Of a stretch of DNA of 64,000 bases, positions 55,401 to 64,000 are shown piece after piece. Made by a program: the position numbers and the translations under genes. The notes under the pieces are model-generated. The model made no database searches. It saw only the letters and a list, made by a program, of their open reading frames with translations, and was not told the origin of the DNA. This DNA comes from Bugula neritina (Eukaryota; Bryozoa; Gymnolaemata; Cheilostomatida; Bugulidae). Where the stretch lies: contig OZ037767.1 in assembly GCA_964035545.1 (NCBI GenBank), forward strand, positions 24,943,128 through 25,007,127, written 5' to 3'. Within the stretch, counting starts at the first letter, position 1. Each line of letters begins with the position of its first letter.

Positions 55401-58400
55401 TTGCTTTTGTAGCTTATTATCAGCAATCAGATAAAATAAAACTGTTGTATATTATTTTATATGTTTTATTATATAAAACTCGAGACTTCTGCTGCAGTTT
55501 AAGTGATATCTTTATAGTCCATCATTCTGATGAAATAAATTATTTAATTAATTACTTAGAGAAGTCTGGCAAAATGAGATATTAAGTTAATTAATTTATA
55601 TATTATTACCTATATATGTTAATATAGTTGCTTTCAATAAAGTTGTATGAAGATGAAAATACTATTTGTATTGAGTAGTAACTCCAGTTTGCATTCTCTT
55701 GGAGTTTTAGCTTCCAATCAATAAATACTAAACATAAGGGATTCCTAAGGCCAACTTATGTTCACTATAAAGTATTTACTTTATTGTACTTTAAACATTT
55801 GCTTTTTGTAAATTGTAGTATCTCAAATATAATATAATTAGGCTATGGAGTTTCATTCAAATAATATAATGTAGTTACAATCTAATGTGTGCTCTAGTGC
55901 TCTTGTTTTCACATTCACAGGTGTATTGAGCAAGTGAGGACATCCCCATATGTTGACCTGTCGCACGACCTTGAGATTGACAAAGCCATCATGTATCTCA
56001 AGAAGAAAGACTTTGGCATGGCTGCAGAAGCTTTAAAGAGTTTTGAAAAGAAGGATACGAAAGTTGCTTCAACAGCTGCAACTAATCTAGCCTTTCTTTA
56101 TTATTTGGTAATTCTTGGTGACAGCCTTTGAAAAATTTGCTGAGCATTGTTGCTGATTTCAATACAGTTTACTGCATATCGATAAATGTTAACTTAAGCA
56201 ATAATGAAAGTTTTATATTAAAGTACTTGCATTTAAACTCTTAGTTTTAGGAATACTAGTAACTTGAATACTATATGCGTGTATTACTATTCATACAATT
56301 AAATGTAGAGTTGTGTCCACTTTGTTGTATAGGAGAAAGACTTAAGTCAGGCAGACAAGTATGCTGAGTTGGCAATGGCCGCTGACAGATACAATCCGTC
56401 TGCTCTCGTCAACAAAGGCAATGTGCTGTTTGCTAGGAGTGAGTATGAGAAAGCTTTGCACTTCTACAAGGAGGCTGTCACTATCGAATCATCGTGTGTA
56501 GAAGCCCTGTTCAACATGGGTGAGTCACTCAACTAGTATTTTACCTGCTACCAAAATTACTGAGACTTTGAGCACTGACATAACCACTAAGACTATAATA
56601 GTCTGTACCAGGACTACTACTGCTACTGCTAGTATTGCTGCTATTTCTACTACTACTGTTAATATAGTGCTACTGCTACTACTACTACTGCTACCACTAC
56701 TACTGCTACCGCCACCGCTGCTGCTACTACTGTTACTATTAACTACTACCAACTTTACCATAACTGCTGTAACTCCTACTTCCACTACTGTAGCTGTAAC
56801 TATCATTCATATCAGTACAGTTTATGCTGTGATTTTGTAGAAAAAAGCTCCAAGGAAAAATAATAGAAAATATTGTTGTACCAGAAATAGCTGAATGTTG
56901 TTGCTTTCAGTCAAACTAATCATCCACAACAGACTCAAATCACACTGATTTTTCATTCAAATTAAGCAGCTAAGAAAATGATATAAAGTTTGCTGCAGTG
57001 CTGTTGCTTTTACTATGGTTTCCATTATTTTCACAGGGCTGAGTCTGAAAAGACTGGGTCGGTTAGAAAATGCCTATGACAGTTTCTATAAGTTACATGC
57101 TATACTCAAGAACAATGCTGAAGTCATTTATCATATTGCTGATATTCAAGAGCAACTGGAAGATACCTCTCAGGCCCAAGAGTGGTATATGCAGGTAAAG
57201 CTGTCTTTAATTACCTAGCCTACTAGTTTTAAGCTTCTGTGCACAACGTTCTGGTGGTGTTGGCCAGTACTTGGCTATTATAACAAATGGAAACCATCAT
57301 AGGCACTAAAGCCTCCAGGCTAGAATATAATCCCTCTCCAGAAAAGATTCTAAAACATGAACTTTTACTGTCAGTCAATGTTTAATTTATGAAAATTTTG
57401 TATTTCAAACTAAAACAAATATGATTTAAACAAGCAACACATTCTTCTTGGCTGGTAATTTAGGTTATTTGTCAATTTCCTAATAAAATAACAATGGATA
57501 AAGAATATTACAAAAATATGTATTCCTAGCTCAAAATATGCATACAGGAAGTTTGTGGGATCCATTCTTCAAGTTGTGCAAATCTTGATTGTTTCCAGCA
57601 AGATTTATGAATCTGAAGGACATGTAATATTTCTGGTTATGAGGTGCTTCTTATGATTAATGATTTAATATGCATGAGCCCTACATATATTTCATCTCAT
57701 TTGAATATGTTAACATAATAATGCCATGCATATCTTATACTAGATTAATGGTAATGTTATAGAGTAGGTATTTAGTACAGTATTATTATGCAACAGTTCT
57801 CAATAATATATTTCATATTTTATGCTCTTTTTTGGTTTCAATCAAGTGTTCTTTCATGAAATTGATGTGGAATTTCATCCTTTCAAAATCTCCCTTTATT
57901 TTTTACCTTAGTGCAATGTAATGGATGACAAGTAATCTATCTTTTGCTCGAATCTCCTTACTTTCATATATAATAACTATGAAGTAATGCAACCACGTAT
58001 AACATTCACACTTGCCCACATTAGCTTGCACCTACAGGATGTATTCTTGATTGCAACTTTTGCATGCCAGCAATTTTTCTTTGACCCACTGGTTTGTTCT
58101 GTGATCTTATGAATGTTGGTCCACCAAATGATCATCAAATTGCATTAAATGGGAATCTAAGTGAAGGTTATAATGAATAACGGCAATAGAATTCCAATCT
58201 ATAAAAACTAGTATATATGTAGAAGTGGGTAAATCTCATTATATATGCCATCAACTGAAATTACAGTTGAATCATCACATGAATGTTCTGATTCTATTCT
58301 GAGACATTTTATATGTCGATTTCAGTTTAGTGAAAGAATTGTTTAAAATGATGTCATCAAAGAACACATTAGATGGTGCATGTCCTTCTATACAATACAC

Positions 58401-61400
58401 TATAACACAATGTCTGCTAAATTTAGGGTAGTTAATGGGATATTGTTGTTGTGTAACTGCACCAAGTCTTATCAGCACTTTTTAGTCAATACAGATAATC
58501 ATTATTAGATTATCAGCATTGTCCTATAGCCACACAATAGCTTTTTCCAGAAGACTAATTTTCTCTCCAAGAGGAGTTTTTTTCACAAACATTACTGGCT
58601 GCCAATTCTATACTCAACTGAACCAGTCCGTTTATTCTCTACATATAACTAATAATAAATAACATAACATAGGGTTGCACGTACTACATGGTGGGAGAAG
58701 ACCAAATCTAGGGGTTAGATCATCGTTGGCTTAGTAAACGCGAAGTCATGGGTTCGAACCTGACAAAGGCTATTGGTGATGTTAAGAAAAAATCCAGTTA
58801 TAATTGCTTCTGTGCCACATCTGAATAAGTCTTTAGCCTGATTTAACAAAAACGTTTTTCATCAGGGGTTTCTCACAGGGATGGTGACTGTGTGATTTTT
58901 TTTGTGTGCAGTACATAGAATAGTGCAGTGCATAGGAGTGAACAGTGTATTAATATCTATTGTAGCTGGTTGGTATTGTGCCCACTGATCCGTCTATCCT
59001 GGCAAGACTTGGAGAGATGCACGACAGTGAAGGAGACAAGTCACTGGCTTTCCAGTATCACTACGATGTACGGAATTACAGCATTATTCAGTACTAGTAT
59101 CTAGTATTCAGTATCTAGTATTCAGTATCTAGTATTCAGTATCTAGTATTCAGTATCTAGTATTCAGTATCTAGTATTCAGTATCTAGTATTCAGTATCT
59201 AGTATTCAGTATCTAGTATTTAGTATATGACTTGTAATTAGCAGTATCAGAAGCATTTATTATTTAGTATTTAGTTTAGTTTTAACTTTTAATTGCACTA
59301 ATAGTAGCTAATGAGTAGTATAATATTAATTTTGAAATGCATCCTAATTTAGATATAGCCTACAGTTATATTGAGGGAGTTATCTTTTCATAAGACAACT
59401 TTTTATGGGCCATTTTATTGAATTTAACTTATGCTACATGATAGGTTAGGTAGCTATTACATATGATTCATGTATATTTTTTGCCAAACTGGTCAAATAT
59501 TCTTTAAATAGATTGGCAAGTACTGATCCATGAAGCTGGTGATTGCTAGTTGTTGGCAATGCAGCCACAGTCTGATACAGCAAACATAACATTACAATGC
59601 CCAAAACTATTTTTGTATTACTGTTGTACAAATATGAAACAAATTTATATTCACATTTGGCAGTTAAATGATAAAATGCAGAGCACTTTCTAATGTACCA
59701 TCAAACACAATATGTTGTAAACTAAGGCATAAGTATATATCATATTTCTACCTGTCAAAGTACATTATGTAAGAAATGGGGCGCAGATGGCTACGTATTT
59801 AATAACTTTTAGTTTTGATTAGGTTTCACAATTTGGTCTACAAGTATGATTTACCACTCTATGTTATAAGTATGGAATTTTAATCTAAATATGAGTTTTA
59901 AGACCCCTGAAGCAGTTTGACCTCTGAACTATTCATCCACCCAGACACGAAATCCTGTAGATATTTCATACTTGTTGGTAACATTTTCCTTGATTGTTCC
60001 ACAGCAACTTATAATTATAAAGTATGGCATATTAGTGAGTAATAATGTATGCTTCCCTAATGTCATTGCAAGAATGTAAACTCCCATAAACTGTGTCATA
60101 GTTAATTTAGGGTATTCTCATCATGTAATCTAAACTAGAATCAATGGACATTGGTGTTTATGCTTATTGTATTTATGTACTTTCGTTGTTTATTGTCACA
60201 TAGGTGTAGTAGTGGAAAGTTTTTTAATAACTTTAATTTTTCACTAAATTTTGGTTTAGGACAAGGGTTGGTTAAAAATTCTCACAAGAACATAACTTTT
60301 GCTACATTTTTAATGTAGAACACAGGCTTTCCTCCCTTACTGCACCTACCTCGTTATATTGTACTCTATGATTGACTCATTTTATCTGCTGCACAGTCGT
60401 ACCGATACTTCCCTTCTAACATCGAGATCATAGAGTGGCTTGGAGCTTACTATATTGAGTCTCAGTTCTGTGAAAAAGCTGTGTCGTACTTTGAAAGAGC
60501 CTCCATTATTCAGTGAGTCTTTCATCTTTTTTAATTTTGTTTAATTGTGCAATATTTCACACATTTCATACTGTCTGTCGTATGATGTTACAATCAAAAT
60601 AATTGTTATATTTGAAGTGATGCATGAACTGAATTATGTTTTAGCCCATTATCATTTCGTTGATTGATTAAACATGATCCTTTTTAATTCCCTGCCAACC
60701 TAATATAAATTAATTTAAAGAATTTTAAGGAGAATTTAGTGGCTACTGTTGAAATGGCTTATATAACTTTACAGATCAGTGTAGTTTTACTTGATGTCTA
60801 CATATGCAAACACTCATAGTTAGTCAAAAACATAATGAAGAAGTCTTTTTCTATAGCCTAATATCTTAGTGGGCACGTGCCTTACTATATAGGAACACTA
60901 CAGCGCCAACCTGCTTCTTTCAATTCTACAATTTACTTCAAACTCACATAGTATAGTTGTCTTCTTTTTTAAATTATTGGACTTGAGTAGGTAGCATAAT
61001 ATGCTGCAAAGAAGACAAACGTGACTTGCATTCTGCCAAGTAACTATTAGCTCACTCCCTATGGATTAGTGCTGGTATAACCAGCGAGTATGTGCAAGTA
61101 GACATGACTTTCAGGTTCAGGTGATTGCTTGTTTGTTGGCAAATCTACCTGCTATTATGTTCAGTGCTTCGCTTATCAGATTTGGCGAAGAAGAATCAAT
61201 GCTAATCACGGTTTATTTCTTTAAATTATATTATAACATTTGGCATGTCAACTTTAATACATTTTATTGATTTCACTTTTTTGCTACTTATTAGTAACAA
61301 TATTTTGGTAGGGGTATGTTTTCATCGTGTATAATTTTAATGTTGAAAACGTGTAACGTGCTTTAGACCCAATCATGTGAAATGGCACCTCATGGTTGCA

Positions 61401-63803
61401 AGTTGTCACAGGAGGAGTGGAAATTATCAACAAGCACTTGAAACTTACAAGTTCATACATAAAAAGTTTCCCGATAACATAGAATGCCTCAAGGTGAGAG
61501 ACATTTTATTCACGGCTCGTAAAAAGCTATCTAAACCCATATGAACTCTTGCTACCCAAGCTATAGTTACACTAGTCTAATTACAATAGCCGAGATCTCT
61601 TGTTGTATGCCATATGCAGGTTGCTGCAGCTGCAGTTATCCCCTGTTATCACATTCCCTTCTGTTACTGCATACTGCAACTCTCTTATTACCACGTTTAG
61701 CTGTAAACTAGCGTCTCATGTGTTTATGACCTGTACTGACTGTCACTCTATACTTTAATTTGTCATGCTTGCTTTCAGTTTTTGTAGAGTTCAATGTGGC
61801 ACAACTTGACACTAACAGCCTATTCTGTACGTAGATGGGTACTTGACTAAGATATCATTTGTTTACTGTATTTACTGCAATAAGAGCAGCTCAATTGCTG
61901 TTTAAATAGTTGAGAAAATAGCGAATCCATTGTTAGAGTGAACGTGTCATGCATGTATATAAGCCGATGATAAAATATTATATTTTCAAGTATTTCTCTT
62001 ATTCCTATGATCCAATGTGAATCGTCTGCCCGTAAGTCTTGCTTTTTGGAATAACCTGATGCTCCAGTTATTATGCAAGCCTCATTACAGCAGAATAGAC
62101 TAGTCTAGGGGTGCTACAATACATACAGACATATTCTATAAATATAACATATCGTTGAAACCCTTTGGATAAGCTGAAATGTTTAGTGGAGCAAGCAAAT
62201 GAATAAACTATCAGTATGAGCCAAACAGCATCTTTAATGCTATTAAGAATGCTTTTAATATGAAATTCTGATTTTTTTTTGGGTATTAATTGGATTGCTT
62301 TTACAATTGGTCAATTTAACATTTTTATATGAGCTTAAGGTTACTCATTGTACAGGAGGATAAACATAATCTTAATATGTCTGCCTCTTATCTCTTGATA
62401 TTCACTGACCACAATCTCAGCTACCAAGTTATTTTTATTTAATAATGAACTCAGATTTACTGATGAACTTACAGTTTTAGTACATGTTCAAGATGATATT
62501 AAAGTTACGCAATGTTGAGTTCAAAATAAATTGTGCTAATTTTAGAACTCTAGACCTTTAGTTTATAGTTGAAAAAGAGGTCAGAAAAATGTTATTGATC
62601 ACAGATCACATGTAAACATAACTACTTGATTTTAGTTCCACAAAAAAATGTGGGCTTGAAAAGTATGTTAAAGATAAAATGATATCATAAATTTGATAAC
62701 AGCATTCTTTAAAAGTTTATTTTGTACACATCATGCTGCCTAGAGAGAGTTTGTGTGATCAGTTGTACTCTGCTTCAGTCACAACTTTGGTCACTGGGTG
62801 GGGGGGGGGCTTTTATACACTGCCCCTTCTCATCTATTCTTAAGGCTAAAATATGATATTTATATTAATGAGTACACATATGTATTCTTTAAGCATTTAC
62901 ATGGAAATAGAGGTTAAATAAAAATTAACTCATTATGCTAGCCCCAAATGTGTTTAGAATTGTATTTCTGATCACAACTATTTCAACTCGGAGATAAACT
63001 TTTACGGGTTTTTGTATGCAAAATGCTAAGCCTCTGGAAATATGCTACTTTACATTCAAATATGGCTTCAGCCTTGGGGAAGTGAGTAATGGTCTTTGGG
63101 TCCTGAGACAAGAGTATTCTAGAGTATTCTAGACATACCTACCAAAAATAGCTTCTCATGTCTGATAAATTAGTTCTGACAAGACAAGATACTTAACTCT
63201 GCATATGTTTTATTGCATATTTATATGAATTTACATGTCATAAATATTGCCCAGTTCTAGTTTTAGGTCTATACATATTTTAATTCGTTGTAGCATTTTT
63301 ATTAATGCATCTGTTACATGAATAATTAGATTTTTAGGGCTGTACCCAAATTATGTAATGTATACATCGCGTGTCCTCCTGGATAGCTTGTGATTGGTTT
63401 GGAGCTTGATTTTCTGGCAATATTTTCTCCACTCTTGCCATAACCTACTTTTATTGAAAATTTCCAAGGTTTAACATACAGTGCTCCCTTTATATCTCCT
63501 TGTTTTATTCTATAGATCACGAGAATGGCTCAAACCCCCATTTTTTGGCTTATGTATATGTGTATATAGACAAAATGGCAGAATTTAATAGTTCCATGAG
63601 TTAAATATGGTATTCTACTATGTTACAAATTGAGGTTTTGGGAGATACTGAACACTGTATACTGAATGCCCATATGTTATACACTTATACTTCTTTCCTT
63701 GTAGTTTCTGGTTAAGATCTGCTCAGACCTGGGACTAAAGGAGGCCCAGGACTATGCCAATAAACTAAAGAAAGCAGAGAAGGCAAAGGAGCTGAAAGAG
63801 CAG
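49418..63803 (+). CDS. IFT88: Intraflagellar transport protein 88 (3' end outside the window)
   Basis: Sixteen exons join in frame to 715 codons: 49418-49498, 49623-49685, 49918-50066, 50685-50847, 51009-51113, 51476-51578, 51793-51907, 52614-52845, 53162-53319, 55921-56107, 56333-56519, 57037-57194, 58966-59067, 60397-60512, 61367-61493, 63705-63803. Human IFT88 has about 833 residues, so roughly the last 100 lie beyond the edge. The N-terminus has the DEDDLYSGFD and RPMTAVR signatures. From about residue 190 on there are tandem TPR helices (NYSKAIKYYRMALDQVP, YEKALHFYKEA, RRSGNYQQALETY). IFT88 is a core IFT-B subunit needed to build cilia. Exon 16 ends in a charged KKAEKAKELKEQ helix with a GT donor at 63804. 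Several introns hold tandem arrays that start at or near the donor. Confidence 0.97.
51105..51305 (+). repeat. Donor-derived tandem array in IFT88 intron 5
   Basis: The exon 5/intron 5 junction reads CTTACTTACTCT then GTAAGTGTATATTAC. Both parts recur downstream: TGTACTTACTCTG about ten times, and TACTCTGTAAGTGTATATTAC once nearly exactly near 51171-51185, with degenerate versions later. The array runs from the donor to about 51305. Confidence 0.9.
52895..53160 (+). repeat. 20-bp GTAAGTTACT array filling IFT88 intron 8
   Basis: About a dozen imperfect copies of a 20-base unit, GTAAGTTACTGTAATGTACT, occupy most of the 316-bp intron between exons 8 and 9. Many copies retain GTAAGT, the consensus 5' splice site. 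The array ends within about ten bases of the exon 9 acceptor at 53161. Confidence 0.93.
54176..54275 (+). repeat. 50-bp tandem duplication in IFT88 intron 9
   Basis: 54176-54225 and 54226-54275 are near-identical, differing at about two positions. The unit begins AGTTGAGTA and ends AAAATTATT. Confidence 0.93.
54633..54900 (+). repeat. 44-bp minisatellite in IFT88 intron 9
   Basis: About six copies of a 44-base unit with the core TATAGAATATAGTATAGC and a GCACATG block. The first and last copies are the most diverged, as in many minisatellites. Confidence 0.9.
56550..56810 (+). repeat. ACT/GCT trinucleotide-rich tract in IFT88 intron 11
   Basis: Imperfect ACT, GCT, ACC and CCG triplets dominate this stretch shortly after the exon 11 donor. 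The runs of threonine/leucine on one strand and serine/valine on the other are by-products, not proteins. Confidence 0.85.
58690..58830 (+). mobile_element. tRNA-derived SINE or tRNA pseudogene
   Basis: In IFT88 intron 12. GGTTCGAACC at 58751-58760 is a perfect polymerase III B box. About 42 bases upstream, CTAGGGGTTAGATCATC resembles the A-box/D-arm part of a tRNA, and the intervening GGCTTAGTAAACGCGAAG looks like a degraded anticodon arm. The acceptor stem does not pair, so it is not an active tRNA. Sequence after the B box is not tRNA-like, as in SINE bodies. No 3' tail or target duplication was identified, so the ends are approximate. Confidence 0.5.
59085..59225 (+). repeat. 14-bp minisatellite in IFT88 intron 13
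   Basis: About nine nearly perfect copies of TATCTAGTATTCAG start 18 bases after the exon 13 donor (59068). Copies are more uniform than those in introns 5 and 8, suggesting recent expansion. Confidence 0.95.
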
Positions 63804-64000
63804 GTATTTTACTGAGTTGTAACACTTGACAACAAGTGCTTGTCATCTATACATCTAATATCTCCACAAATACTAAAACAACTTTACTAGTTGATGGTTG
63901 CTGGATGCAGCCAGTTCTTGTTTATATCACACTGAATCATATTTGTTGAGAATGTTGTCCAATTTCAAGGCTTGTCTCACAGCTTACAGCTTGTCATCTA
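63804..64000 (+). other. Start of IFT88 intron 16
   Basis: Begins with GTATTT directly after the last visible coding exon. No further exon is recognisable before the window ends. Confidence 0.7.

Noticed and set aside
56520-56840. Long threonine/leucine-rich and serine/valine-rich frames on both strands
   Set aside because: They arise from the ACT/GCT trinucleotide tract in IFT88 intron 11, directly after a used splice donor.

Overview
This is AT-rich eukaryotic DNA from a ciliated animal. Genes are split by many GT-AG introns, and the predicted proteins match animal families: Cdc42, OTUD3, DDX19, UBXN10, dynactin p62 and IFT88. A PAN plus C-type-lectin secreted protein and a DUF1647-type membrane protein suggest an invertebrate, possibly a lophotrochozoan. 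The species cannot be fixed from the sequence alone. All exon structures were built by hand from reading frame, splice sites and remembered homologues; no alignment was run.

Layout. 1-5135: non-coding flank, then a complete Ty3/gypsy retrotransposon (594-5135) with identical 145-bp LTRs, a 5-bp target duplication and one frame break near the end of pol. 5740-6760: degenerate short-motif repeats. 7068-8792 (+): Cdc42 in four exons. 9812-13680 (-): OTUD3 in seven exons, convergent with Cdc42. 14256-17270: a repeat-rich block holding TAT-periodic arrays, a CCAAT-rich island with a 32-bp perfect palindrome, and a 5'-truncated non-LTR retrotransposon. 17868-23697 (+): DDX19/Dbp5 in twelve exons, with a triplicated splice donor after exon 8. 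24287-25428 (-): UBXN10 in three exons, convergent with DDX19. 27392-29976 (-): secreted PAN/C-type-lectin protein. 32918-38079 (-): dynactin subunit 4 in eleven exons. 39788-47420 (+): DUF1647-like type II membrane protein in seven exons; its third intron contains a complete antisense gene of five exons (41409-44173, -) that I do not recognise. 49418 to the window edge (+): IFT88, sixteen exons, with the C-terminus beyond the window.

How the genes relate. This is mostly a housekeeping neighbourhood: actin and polarity signalling (Cdc42), mRNA export (DDX19), deubiquitination (OTUD3), dynein cargo transport (DCTN4) and ciliary transport (UBXN10, IFT88). UBXN10 and IFT88 are both tied to the IFT-B train in vertebrates. 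The genes are separate transcription units on both strands, so nothing here is an operon. The most unusual points are the nested unrecognised gene, the repeated appearance of tandem arrays at splice donors (DDX19 intron 8 and IFT88 introns 5 and 8), and the palindrome/CCAAT island without an evident gene.
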